In this document: piece after piece, positions 11,028-20,148 of the stretch
How the letters are laid out: every line of letters begins with the position of its first letter
Position numbering within the stretch: position 1 is the first letter of the stretch
Source of the DNA: JBEVJK01 sp963791325
GTDB lineage: Bacteria; Pseudomonadota; Alphaproteobacteria; Rhizobiales; Rhizobiaceae
Length of the DNA stretch: 64,000 nucleotides
Assembly (NCBI GenBank): GCA_963791325.1
Contig: CAWBRU010000009.1
Location: 124,001 to 188,000 of the forward strand
Direction: 5' to 3'
The notes under the pieces: model-generated
What the model saw: the letters and a program-made list of their open reading frames with translations, nothing else
What the model was told of the DNA's origin: nothing
Databases searched by the model: none
Position numbers and translations under genes: made by a program

Positions 11028-11153
11028 TAGCGAGTAGCGAAATAGCGATATAGCGAATAGGGGTTAGCGGCGCGCTGCCGTCCGCGAGCCTGCGGCAAGG
11101 TCGCGCCCGCCTAAGTTCCCTATCTCGCTATTCGCTATCTCGCTATTTCGCTC
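11028..11153. repeat. Inverted repeat built from TAGCGA units between convergent genes
   Basis: Positions 11036-11060 and 11128-11152 form a 25-base inverted repeat with a single mismatch, separated by 67 bases. Each arm is itself a short tandem array of a TAGCGA core at 7-8 base spacing (five such units on the left when 11028-11062 is included). The arms are AT-richer than the surroundings. There is no T-run, so it is not a simple intrinsic terminator, although it lies where the small gene at 10742 and prfB converge. It may be a dispersed palindromic element. Confidence 0.75.
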
Positions 11154-11168
11154 CCGCGGCGCGAAGCG

Positions 11169-12301
11169 CTAGTCCAAATCCGCCACCCCTTGCGCAGCGC
11201 CGCCTTCGATGCGCTGCGACAGCGACGCCTCCATGAATGCATCGAGGTCGCCGTCGAGCACGTCCTGGGGGCTGGTGCTCTCCATCCCGGTGCGCAAATC
11301 CTTGACCAGCTGATAGGGCTGCAGCACGTAGGAGCGGATCTGGTGGCCCCAGCCGATCTCCGTCTTGGTCGCCTCGGTGGCGCTGGCCGCGGCCTCGCGT
11401 TTTTTCAGCTCTTCCTCATAAAGACGCGAGCGGAGCATCTCCCAGGCCTTGGCCCGGTTCTTGTGCTGCGAGCGCTCGGCTTGGCAGGCGACTGCGATGC
11501 CCGTCGGCAGATGGGTGATGCGCACCGCCGAATTCGGTGGTGTTGACGTGCTGGCCGCCGGCGCCGGAGGAGCGGTAGGTGTCGATGCGCACATCCGCCT
11601 CGCTGACGTCGATGACGATCGAATCGTCGATCACCGGATAGACCCAGACCGACGCGAACGAAGTGTGGCGGCGGGCATTGCTGTCATAGGGCGAGATCCG
11701 CACCAGCCGGTGGACGCCGGATTCGGTCTTCAGCCAGCCATAGCCGTTGTGGCCCTTGACCATGATGGTTGCCGACTTGATGCCGGCCTCCTCGCCGTCA
11801 TGGACCTCGAGCACCTCGACCTTGTAGCCGCGGCGCTCGGCCCAGCGCGTGTACATCCTGAGCAGCATCGAGGCCCAGTCCTGGCTCTCGGTGCCGCCGG
11901 CGCCGGCATGCACCTCGAGATAGGTGTCGTTGGCATCGGCCTCACCCGACAGCATCGTCTCGATCTGGCGGGCCTTGATCTCTCCGGAGAGCGAGCGGAT
12001 CGCCGCTTCGGCCTCCTCGACGACGCCCTGATCACCCTCCTCTTCACCGAGCTCGATCAGCCCGACATTGTCGTCCAGGGCCTGGCTGAGACCGCGGATG
12101 GCGCGGGTGGTGTCCTCGAGGCTCTGGCGCTCGCGCATCAGTTTCTGCGCTTCCTGCGGGTCGTTCCAGAGCGCCGGATCCTCGGCGCGGACGTTCAGAT
12201 ATTCAAGGCGCTTGATCGCTTGATCCCAGTCAAAGATGCCTCCTCAGCAGACCGATCGCCTGCTTGATCTCGTCGACCAGGGTCTGGGTTTCTGCGCGCA
12301 T
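11169..12301 (-). CDS. prfB: Peptide chain release factor 2 with programmed +1 frameshift
   Basis: RF2 reads UGA and UAA and releases the finished peptide. The zero frame starts MRAETQTLVDEIKQAIGLLRRHL and meets TGA as codon 24; a +1 shift continues DWDQAIKRLEYLNVRAEDPALWND and the rest of RF2. The SPF tripeptide that reads UGA is replaced by SPYDSNARRHTSF-type text as in RF2 relatives, and the catalytic GGQ lies in SGAGGQHVNTT. A second break follows at 11533-11534, where one extra T disrupts NTTDSAVRITHLPTG; that one looks like a sequence error. The C-terminus ends GGAAQGVADLD. Upstream frame and site strongly suggest self-regulation by RF2 level. Confidence 0.95.
12230..12244 (-). promoter_or_regulatory. 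RF2 programmed +1 ribosomal frameshift site
   Basis: Read on the minus strand this is AGGAGG-CAT-CTT-TGA followed by C. A Shine-Dalgarno-like AGGAGG lies three bases before the slippery CTT codon and an in-frame TGA followed by C, exactly the architecture of the known prfB autoregulatory site. Slippage from CTT to TTT continues into the RF2 frame; adequate RF2 instead terminates at TGA. Confidence 0.93.
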
Positions 12302-12402
12302 TGCCCTCACGTCCTATTGCGGCCGCCGGCCCTCCAAATAGGCAGGCCGGCCGGTCCTGTAAAGCCGGCCGGGCGATCAGGCCCAGCTCGTTGGGCAGCA
12401 CC

Positions 12403-14850
12403 CTAATAAAGGCCGCCGCCGCCCGTCTGGATGGCTTTGTTGGCCTGCGGCGAAATCGCCTCGCGGCCCTCGCTGGCGATCTCGTCGCCGCCGATCACCC
12501 AGTAGGTGTCGGCCGGGCCGGTGCCCGGCTTGAAGGCTTCCATGATCGTGCCGGCATCGCCTTCATTGGCGCGCATGCCGGTCTTGCGATTGATGGCGAT
12601 CAGCTTCATGCCTTCCGGCACCTGGAAGTCGACGATCGGGGTGTCCTTCAGCGCCACGCCCATGAACTCCTTGAAGATCGGCGCTGCAAGACCGCCGCCG
12701 GTCGCGCCCTTGCCGAGCGTCTGCGGCTGGTCGTAGCCCATATAGAGGCCGACGACCAAATTGGGCGTGAAGCCCATGAACCAGGCGTCCTTCTCGTCAT
12801 TGGTGGTGCCGGTCTTGCCGGCGATCGGCCGGCCGAGCTCAGACACGGTGATGGCGGTGCCGCGCTGGACCACGCCTTCCATCATCGAGGTGATCTGGTA
12901 GGCGGTCATCGGGTCGAGCACCTGCTCGGACTTGTCGACCAGCTCCGGCTCCGGCTGATTGTCCCATTGCTGGGCGTTGCAGCCGTCGCAAACCCGCTCA
13001 TCATGCTTGTAGACGGTCTTGCCGTAGCGGTCCTGGATGCGGTCGATGAGCGACGGCTTGATCTGCTTGCCGCCATTGGCCATCACCGCATAGGCCGAAA
13101 CCATGCGCATCACCGTGGTCTCGCCGGCACCCAGCGCACCGGCAAGCACCGGCAGCATCTTGTCGTAGACGCCGAAGCGCTCGGCATATTCGGCGACCAG
13201 CGGCATGCCCATGTCGTTGGCGAGCCGGACCGTCATCAGATTGCGCGAGCGCTCGATGCCGGTGCGCAGGGTCGATGGCCCGCCCGACTTGCCGTCATAG
13301 TTCTTCGGCTCCCACCAGGTGTCGCCGACCTTGATCGAGATCGGTGCGTCGAGCACCACCGAGGCCGGCGTGTAGCCGTTGTCCAGCGCGGCGGCGTAGA
13401 CGAACGGCTTGAACGCCGAGCCGGGCTGGCGATAGGCCTGGGTGGCGCGGTTGAACTCCGATTCGGCATAGGAGAAGCCGCCGACCATGGCGAGCACGCG
13501 GCCGGTATGCGGATCCATCGCCACCAGGCCGCCCGACACCGACGGCGGCTGGCGCAGCATGTATTGGCTGCCTTCCTTCTTCTCGACGAAGACCACGTCG
13601 CCGGGCTTGAGCACGTCGGCCGGCGAATTCGCCTTGACGACCCGTCCCTTGACCACATGGCGCATGGCCCAGCTCATGTCTTCCGGCGACACCGTGCCGG
13701 TGTCGCGATCGGGCTTCAGCGCGCCGGAGACCTCGTAGTCGGGCTGCAAGCCGATGGTGAGGCCGGCATTGGAGCTGTCGAGCACCACGGCCAGCCGCCA
13801 TTCCGGAACGTCGCCGAGGCCCTTGACCTTGCCGAGCGCCACGCCCCAATCGCCGGAGATGTCGATCGTTTCCTTGGGTCCGCGATAGCCGCGCAGGCGG
13901 TCGAACTTCAGCAGCCCGTTCTGCAGCGAGCGGCGGGCGATCAGCTGCAGCTGCGGATCGAGCGTGGTGCGCACCGACAGGCCGCCCTCATAGAGCGCTT
14001 CCTCGCCGTAGCGGGAGATGATCTCGCGGCGCACCTCTTCGGTGAAGTATTCGCCGGCGAACAGGTAGCTGCCGTTGCGCCGCGGCGACACGCCGAGACC
14101 TTCGGCCTTGGCTTTGTCGCCCTCCTCGCGGGTGGCATAGCCGTTGGCGACCATCTGATCGATCACCCAGTTGCGGCGCTCGATCGCCCGGTCGGTATAT
14201 TTGAACGGGTGGTAGTTGGATGGGCCCTTGGGCAACGCGGCAAGATAGGCGGCTTCGGCCAAGGTCAGCTCGTTGACCGACTTGTCGTAATAGGTCAGCG
14301 CCGCGCCGGCGACGCCATAGGCGCCCAAGCCGAAGAAGATCTCGTTGACGTAGAGCTCCAGAATGCGGTCCTTGGAATAGGCCTGCTCGATCCGGAAGGC
14401 GAGAATCATCTCCTTGATCTTGCGGTCGTAGGTCTGGGCAGAATTGAGCAGGAAGTTCTTGGCCACCTGCTGGGTGATGGTCGAGGCGCCGACCGGGCGC
14501 TTGCCCGAGCCCATGTTCTGGAAATTGGTCGCCACGGCGCGAAACAGGCCGGTGATGTCGACGCCGGGATGGTTGTAGAAATTCTTGTCCTCGGCCGACA
14601 GGAAAGCGGCCTTGACCCGGTCGGGCACCGCCTGGATCGGGATATAGAGTCGCCGCTCATGGGCGAACTCGCCCATCAGCGAGCCGTCCGAGGCGTGGAT
14701 GCGGGTGGTGACCGGCGGCTCGTATTTGGCCAGCACCTCGTAGTCCGGCAGGTCCTTGGTGAGGTGGCCGATATAGACCCCTCCCGCCGCCGCGACGAGC
14801 AGCATCAGCATCACGCCAATGCCGAAGAAATAGCCGATCAGCCGTATCAT
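12403..14850 (-). CDS. mrcA: Class A penicillin-binding protein 1A (transglycosylase/transpeptidase)
   Basis: An 815-residue bifunctional cell-wall synthase anchored in the inner membrane. Residues about 6-28 are the single membrane segment (LIGYFFGIGVMLMLLVAAAGGVY). The GT51 glycosyltransferase domain holds the catalytic Glu in SAEDKNFYNHPGVD (E87) and STITQQVAKN. The transpeptidase domain has S478-xx-K481 in GSAFKPF, the SRN triad at 535-537 and KTGTTND starting at 679. An OB-like insert lies between the two domains, as in PBP1A. It is followed downstream by prfB and preceded by the amidase gene, a grouping common in this order. All catalytic residues are intact. Confidence 0.95.
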   Translation of the reverse strand: MIRLIGYFFGIGVMLMLLVAAAGGVYIGHLTKDLPDYEVLAKYEPPVTTRIHASDGSLMGEFAHERRLYIPIQAVPDRVKAAFLSAEDKNFYNHPGVDITGLFRAVATNFQNMGSGKRPVGASTITQQVAKNFLLNSAQTYDRKIKEMILAFRIEQAYSKDRILELYVNEIFFGLGAYGVAGAALTYYDKSVNELTLAEAAYLAALPKGPSNYHPFKYTDRAIERRNWVIDQMVANGYATREEGDKAKAEGLGVSPRRNGSYLFAGEYFTEEVRREIISRYGEEALYEGGLSVRTTLDPQLQLIARRSLQNGLLKFDRLRGYRGPKETIDISGDWGVALGKVKGLGDVPEWRLAVVLDSSNAGLTIGLQPDYEVSGALKPDRDTGTVSPEDMSWAMRHVVKGRVVKANSPADVLKPGDVVFVEKKEGSQYMLRQPPSVSGGLVAMDPHTGRVLAMVGGFSYAESEFNRATQAYRQPGSAFKPFVYAAALDNGYTPASVVLDAPISIKVGDTWWEPKNYDGKSGGPSTLRTGIERSRNLMTVRLANDMGMPLVAEYAERFGVYDKMLPVLAGALGAGETTVMRMVSAYAVMANGGKQIKPSLIDRIQDRYGKTVYKHDERVCDGCNAQQWDNQPEPELVDKSEQVLDPMTAYQITSMMEGVVQRGTAITVSELGRPIAGKTGTTNDEKDAWFMGFTPNLVVGLYMGYDQPQTLGKGATGGGLAAPIFKEFMGVALKDTPIVDFQVPEGMKLIAINRKTGMRANEGDAGTIMEAFKPGTGPADTYWVIGGDEIASEGREAISPQANKAIQTGGGGLY

Positions 14851-15140
14851 ACCCGCTCCAGTGCAGGGATCGAGAGTCCGGCCATAGGTGGCCGCGGCTC
14901 CGGCCGCCGAGACGCTCTCATCCGTATCAGGTCACCTAATGTCGCGCCGTTGTGGGCAAAATGCGGCAGTGCGGAAAAGCCCGTCCGGACCTGCCGATTA
15001 AACCACGAACTGTGCTCCCGGCGCAACGCTTGGCGCCCTGCTGCGGCGGCTGACGCCCGTCTGCCGGACCCTGCCTCCCGCAAAAGGCTTAGGCGGCGCC
15101 ACGGGGCGGCGACCGCGGCGCCCGCCGGCGCTAGCCGGCG

Positions 15141-16373
15141 CTAGCCGCCGGTCGCGGCGATTCGCTCGCCGGCAAACGCCGCCACCGCCGCCGCGATCCG
15201 CTCGGCAGTGCTGTGCCGCCAGGCCGGGTCCTTGAGCTGCGCCTCGTCCTTGGCGTTCGACAGATAGCCGAGTTCGACCAGCACCGACGGGACGTCCGGC
15301 GCCTTCAACACGCGGAAGCCGGCGGAGCGATGCGGATTGTTGATCAGCTCCACCGAGTTCGACAGCTCGCCGACCAGCGAACGCGCAAAGCGGACCGAGA
15401 ACGAATGTGTCTCGCGGCGGATGAGATCGACCAAAATGTCGGCGACTTCCGGATGGTCGTCCTCGATCTCGATGCCGGCGAGCTGGTCGGAAAGGTTCTC
15501 GCGCGCCGCCAAGGCCGCGGCCTCGGCGTCCGAGGCCTTGTCGGAGACGGTGTAGACGGTGGCGCCGCGAATTCCCTTCAGGCGGATCGTGTCGGCATGG
15601 ATCGAGATGAACAGGTCGGCATTGTGCTGCCGCGCGATCCTGACGCGCTCGTCCAGGCGCAGAAACGTGTCGCCGGTGCGGGTTAGGAAAATGTCGTAAT
15701 CACCTGTTTTACTGAGCGTATTGCGCAAATCCTCGGCAAACGCCAGGGTGATGTCCTTCTCCACCGTGCCGTGCAGGCCGGCAGCGCCGCCGTCGATGCC
15801 GCCATGGCCGGGGTCGATGACGATGGTGAAGCGCTTGTTGGCCGGCGCCTTGACGTCCTTGACCGGACTGACCGAAGCCGCGACCGTCGAGCCCGTGGTC
15901 GCGGCCTGATCGGCGAGCGCGGCGTCGTAGGCGTTGTCGGAGGTCGCCGACAGGTCGGCGACAAGCCGGAACCCGGCCGAACTCTCGTTCTTCAAGACGT
16001 CGACCCGATCGACCGCAAACGGACCCTCGGCGGTCAGGATCAGCCGCGAGCGGCCCTCGCCGATATCGCCGAAGCGCACGTCGCTCACCAGGCCGCGCGG
16101 CTTCAATTCGCGCGGATCGACGGCGAACTCGGTCTGCGGCAGGTCGACGACCAGCCGATGCGGCGAGCGCAGCAGGAACCATTTCGGATCCGGCTCGCGG
16201 TCGAACTGCAGCACGATGCGGACGCGCAGCGCGTCGCCGGCCATCTTGAAGCCGTGCGCCTGGAGCGGCCCGGCGGCGGCCGAAAACGGCAGCAGCACGA
16301 GCGCGGCGAGCGCCAGCCACAAGCCCGACCAGTTTCGCCGCGCCGCCTTCGGCGCCGGCCCGGAATGCTTCAT
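15141..16373 (-). CDS. amiC: Periplasmic N-acetylmuramoyl-L-alanine amidase (AMIN plus Amidase_3)
   Basis: A zinc amidase that cleaves the bond between MurNAc and the stem peptide, used for daughter-cell separation. I start at MKHSGPAPKAARRNW (16373), giving a signal peptide (LWLALAALVLLPFSAAAG). Upstream ATGs at 16388, 16394 and 16448 are possible and none has a strong ribosome site. After an AMIN domain (HGFKMAGDALRVRI to VADLSA) comes the Amidase_3 domain. Its zinc and catalytic residues are seen in IDPGHGG, a Glu in GTVEKDITLA, FISIHAD and VLVELGYLSN. The symbol is by family; a specific AmiA/B/C assignment is not possible. Two TTAAC boxes lie upstream at 16464 and 16488. Confidence 0.92.
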   Translation of the reverse strand: MKHSGPAPKAARRNWSGLWLALAALVLLPFSAAAGPLQAHGFKMAGDALRVRIVLQFDREPDPKWFLLRSPHRLVVDLPQTEFAVDPRELKPRGLVSDVRFGDIGEGRSRLILTAEGPFAVDRVDVLKNESSAGFRLVADLSATSDNAYDAALADQAATTGSTVAASVSPVKDVKAPANKRFTIVIDPGHGGIDGGAAGLHGTVEKDITLAFAEDLRNTLSKTGDYDIFLTRTGDTFLRLDERVRIARQHNADLFISIHADTIRLKGIRGATVYTVSDKASDAEAAALAARENLSDQLAGIEIEDDHPEVADILVDLIRRETHSFSVRFARSLVGELSNSVELINNPHRSAGFRVLKAPDVPSVLVELGYLSNAKDEAQLKDPAWRHSTAERIAAAVAAFAGERIAATGG

Positions 16374-17036
16374 GCGCTGAGCGCCCATCCCCATTTGCCC
16401 CGCGTGACAAGCCTCTCGTCCGGCGGCCGCGCGACTCGTCCGAGCCAACCTTAGCGGCAGCCGTTAACAATCGGTAGCGGCCTGTGGTTAACCAACCGTT
16501 GCATCCCCATATCAAGGCTCGAATTGGCCGTTTGCCGGCGGCGAAAACAGGGTTGCCATCGCGCCTGCCAAATCTTAAAAGCGCAGGTGGATCACCGCAA
16601 CGTTCGGAACCGGTCCCTATCGCCTCGTCATTGCAAGTCTGGCGTAATCACCGGTTCCAGTCGCTTTTGCGGCCGGCACGGTGGTTCCGAAGGATTTTTC
16701 TCGCCGGCCTTTCCGCTTTTGACGGGACGGGCCTCGAGGTTGAGAAAATCGGCCGGGTCGGCACCCCCGCGCCGCGCTCGGTACGAGCAAAGAGCAGGTC
16801 CGGGCTGGTCCGGGCCGAGGATGTAATGGGTTCGTCGGGCTACGCGATGGCCATACGCGCGATCATCGGCAAGAGCGGATCTTCCCGCGCCACTTCGGCG
16901 GCGGGCGATCTTGCCGACGGGCGTTGGCAGCGGCCCGCGAACCGCAATTTATCCGGCAGGCTGACCACAGCTGGCGCGAGGCACGGCTTCGCCGCTGCCT
17001 TGCTTGTGTGCTCGGCTGCCGGGGAGACAAGACGTA
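16374..17036. other. Divergent intergenic region between amidase and rne
   Basis: About 590-660 bases separate the two divergent genes, so the rne leader is long, as is common for RNase E genes, which are usually self-regulated through their 5' end. A possible plus-strand promoter is TTGACG at 16719-16724 with a weak GAGAAA 17 bases later. Several ATG-started open frames are present but none looks like a protein. No RNA gene was recognised. Confidence 0.45.
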
Positions 17037-19964
17037 ATGCCAAACAAAATGCTGATAGACGCCTCCCACCCGGAGGAAACACGAGTCGTCGTCGTACGCG
17101 GTAACCGCATAGAAGAATTTGATTTCGAATCACAGGACAAGAAACAGCTCAAAGGAAACATCTACCTCGCACGCGTCACCCGCGTAGAGCCTTCGCTGCA
17201 GGCCGCCTTCGTCGAGTATGGCGGCAATCGCCACGGATTTCTGGCGTTCAGTGAAATCCACCCCGACTACTACCAGATCCCCGTCGCCGACCGGCAGGCG
17301 CTGCTGCGCGCCGAGGCCGAAGAGGCCCGCGCCGAGGAGGATGAGGAGGCCGAAGCGGCGGAAGAGCGCAGCGGCCGCGGCAACCGCCGCAGGCGCCGCG
17401 GGCGTGAACGCGTCCGCCCCGACGGCAAGCGCACCGCCGATGAGGCGCTGCCCGACCAGGCCGCCGCGGCGACGGTCGGCGACAGCCTGTCGGCCGACAG
17501 CGCCGAGCCTGCCGAAGCCGAGCCGACCGCGGAAGCCGCCGGGCGGGAAACGGCCGAAGCGGCCTTCGTCGCCGACGAGGCGATCGCGCCCGATACGGCC
17601 GCGGAAGAGCCTGCGCCTACAGGCGCAGGCAGCGAGGAAGGCCCGCTCGGCCCGGTGCCGGCGGCCCCTAAGGGCAGCACCTTTCTCGCCGCGGTTGAAG
17701 CCGAGGTCATCTCCGAGGCGACCGAGGAGAGCCGCGCCGACAGCGAGGCGCCGGTCGAACCGGTGACCGGGGTCGTCGAGGACGTCAGCGGCACGGTCGC
17801 CGACGACCACGAGATCGAATCGGTCGGCGCAGAGGATGCGCTCGAAGAGGTCCGCAGCCGCCGCCGGCCGCCGCGGCGCAACTACAAGATCCAGGAGGTG
17901 ATCAAGCGCCGCCAGATCCTGTTGGTGCAGGTGGTCAAGGAAGAGCGCGGCAACAAGGGCGCGGCGCTGACCACCTATCTGTCGCTCGCCGGGCGCTATT
18001 CCGTGCTGATGCCCAACACCGCCCGCGGCGGCGGCATTTCGCGCAAGATCACCAACGCCCAGGACCGCAAGCGGCTCAAGGAGGTGGTTCAGGATCTCGG
18101 CGTGCCCGACGGCATGGGGGTCATCCTGCGCACCGCCGGCGAGAGCCGCACCAAGGCGGAGATCAAGCGCGACTACGAATATTTGATGCGGCTTTGGGAG
18201 AACGTCCGCAACCTGACGCTGCAGTCGACCGCCCCGGCCCTCGTCTACGAGGAAGGCAGCCTGATCAAGCGCTCGGTGCGCGACCTCTACAACAAGGACA
18301 TCGACGAGATCCTGGTCGCCGGCGAGGACGGGTACCGCGAGGCCAAGGACTTCATGCGCATGCTGATGCCCAGCCATGCGAAGGTCGTGCAGCCTTACCG
18401 CGAATCGACCCCCATCCTGGCGCGCAACGGCATCGAGGCGCAGCTCGACCGGATGCTGCAGCCGCAGGTGACGTTGAAGTCGGGCGGCTATATCATCATC
18501 AACCAGACCGAGGCGCTGGTGTCGATCGACGTCAATTCGGGGCGCTCGACCAAGGAGCACTCGATCGAGGACACCGCGCTGCAGACGAATCTCGAGGCGG
18601 CCGAAGAGGTCGCCCGGCAGCTCCGGCTGCGCGACCTGGCCGGGCTGATCGTCATCGACTTCATCGACATGGAGGAGAACCGCAACAACCGGGCGGTGGA
18701 GAAGAAGCTCAAGGATTGCCTGAAGAACGACCGCGCGCGCATCCAGGTCGGCCGCATCTCGCATTTCGGCCTGCTGGAAATGTCGCGCCAGCGCATCCGC
18801 GCCAGCGTGCTGGAATCGACGATGAAGCCCTGCCCGCACTGCGGCGGCACCGGCCATGTGCGTTCCGACTCGTCGGTGGCGTTGCTGGTGGTGCGGGCGA
18901 TCGAGGAGTACCTGCTCAAGGATTCGCGCCACCACATCTCGGTGCGGACGCCGGCCGCCACGGCGCTCTATGTGCTCAACCACAAGCGCAGCAAGCTGGT
19001 CGAGCTGGAGACCCGGTTCGGCGTCACCATCGCGATGGAGACCGACGAGACCGTCGGCGCCCAGCACTATGCGATTTACCGCGGCGCGGTTGCCGAGAAG
19101 CCGGCCGGCTGGGCCGAGCTTCAGCCCACCCCGGACCTCGTCGAGGAGGACGATCAGGCGGAAGCGCTCGACCCGGAAGCGCCCGAGGAGTTCGATGCCG
19201 AGCCTGACGGCGAACGCCCCGCCCATGCCGGCGAGGCGGGCGATCAGAGCCACGACCGCAAGCGGCGGCGCCGCCGGCGGCGCCGCGGCGGCCGCGACCG
19301 CGACGGCCAAGACCGTGCTCCCATGCATGAGGCGGACGGCGAGCCAGGCGCCGCGGAGGTCGCCGACGAGGCCGGCAGTTCGGCCGCGGACGGCGCCGAC
19401 GGCGGCCAGGCGGAAGCCGGCGAGGCGCAGGACAATGGCGGCGACCACAAGAAGCGGCGGCGCGGCAAGCGCGGCGGCAAGCGCAACCGCCGTGAGGGTG
19501 GGCCGGCCGGCGAAAGCGAGGCGGAAGACGCGGCCGCGGAAGCGGGTCCGGAGGCCGTCACCGCCTCCGAACCGCCATCGGTGGCGGAATGGCTGCATCC
19601 CGGCGTGTTCGTGGAGGAGGTTCCGACATCACTGCAGTCGATCGAAGGGGTGGAAACCTCTTCGGGCGCGGCCGATGCCGATGTCGGGCCGGAAACCGTG
19701 ATCGGCAGCAGCAAGGAGGAGGCCGTTCTGCCGGAGGCGGTCGAGCCCGCCGCGCCCGATCAACCGTCGCCGGAGCCTGCGCCGGCTGCCCCCGCGCCTC
19801 GTCCGCGGGCGTCGCGGCGGCGCGCCGAGCCGGCGCCGCAACAGCCCAGCGAGCCCAGCGAGCCCGGCGAGGCGGTGGTCTCCTCGACCGCGGCCAACGA
19901 TGCCGCCGCGGCCGAGGAAAAGCCAAAAAAGGCGGGCTGGTGGCAGCGCAGAAGCTTCTTCTAG
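17037..19964 (+). CDS. rne: Ribonuclease E
   Basis: A 975-residue endoribonuclease, core of the RNA degradosome. It starts MPNKMLIDASHPEETRVVVV at 17037; an upstream in-frame ATG at 17004 gives no conserved residues. The S1 domain (about 35-85) is interrupted by an Ala/Glu/Arg-rich insert of roughly 190 residues (91-282) and resumes at YKIQEVIKRRQILLVQVVKEERGNKGAALTTY. The catalytic region contains SIDVNSGR and the Zn-link CPHC at 599-602, about 195 residues later than C404 of E. coli, matching the insert. The C-terminal third is a disordered scaffold with Arg-rich clusters such as RKRRRRRRRGGRDRD. It is followed by an M48 protease gene. Confidence 0.96.
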   Translation: MPNKMLIDASHPEETRVVVVRGNRIEEFDFESQDKKQLKGNIYLARVTRVEPSLQAAFVEYGGNRHGFLAFSEIHPDYYQIPVADRQALLRAEAEEARAEEDEEAEAAEERSGRGNRRRRRGRERVRPDGKRTADEALPDQAAAATVGDSLSADSAEPAEAEPTAEAAGRETAEAAFVADEAIAPDTAAEEPAPTGAGSEEGPLGPVPAAPKGSTFLAAVEAEVISEATEESRADSEAPVEPVTGVVEDVSGTVADDHEIESVGAEDALEEVRSRRRPPRRNYKIQEVIKRRQILLVQVVKEERGNKGAALTTYLSLAGRYSVLMPNTARGGGISRKITNAQDRKRLKEVVQDLGVPDGMGVILRTAGESRTKAEIKRDYEYLMRLWENVRNLTLQSTAPALVYEEGSLIKRSVRDLYNKDIDEILVAGEDGYREAKDFMRMLMPSHAKVVQPYRESTPILARNGIEAQLDRMLQPQVTLKSGGYIIINQTEALVSIDVNSGRSTKEHSIEDTALQTNLEAAEEVARQLRLRDLAGLIVIDFIDMEENRNNRAVEKKLKDCLKNDRARIQVGRISHFGLLEMSRQRIRASVLESTMKPCPHCGGTGHVRSDSSVALLVVRAIEEYLLKDSRHHISVRTPAATALYVLNHKRSKLVELETRFGVTIAMETDETVGAQHYAIYRGAVAEKPAGWAELQPTPDLVEEDDQAEALDPEAPEEFDAEPDGERPAHAGEAGDQSHDRKRRRRRRRRGGRDRDGQDRAPMHEADGEPGAAEVADEAGSSAADGADGGQAEAGEAQDNGGDHKKRRRGKRGGKRNRREGGPAGESEAEDAAAEAGPEAVTASEPPSVAEWLHPGVFVEEVPTSLQSIEGVETSSGAADADVGPETVIGSSKEEAVLPEAVEPAAPDQPSPEPAPAAPAPRPRASRRRAEPAPQQPSEPSEPGEAVVSSTAANDAAAAEEKPKKAGWWQRRSFF

Positions 19965-19976
19965 CGCATCCTTTTT

Positions 19977-20008
19977 GCGGCAGCGCGGCGGCGGACTGCC
20001 GCTGCCGC
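19977..20008 (+). terminator. Possible hairpin terminator after rne
   Basis: GCGGCAGCG (19977-19985) pairs perfectly with CGCTGCCGC (20000-20008) across a 14-base loop, 12 bases after the rne stop. The downstream sequence is GCGCCCTTTCCC, without a real U-run, so it may be a weak or Rho-assisted terminator or a 3'-end stabilising hairpin. Confidence 0.35.
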
Positions 20009-20148
20009 GCGCCCTTTCCCGCTGTGGCCGTGCTGCGGCACCGCCGCAGAATCGCCCGATTGGCTGACGATCACACCGACTTGACTTGACTTCGACCGGC
20101 GCCGTCGCGCTTGCGGCGGGCTGCCTGCCCTCGAGCCGTGGACCAGCT

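Noticed and set aside
15124..15143. Two tandem copies of a 10-base GC-rich unit (CCGGCGCTAG) at the end of the amidase gene
   Set aside because: Too short to define a repeat element; probably local slippage in GC-rich sequence.
12301..15144. A 947-codon plus-strand open frame antisense to the penicillin-binding protein gene
   Set aside because: It is an antisense shadow of a high-GC gene; composition is His/Arg/Gly-rich and lacks any family text, while the minus strand encodes a complete PBP1A.
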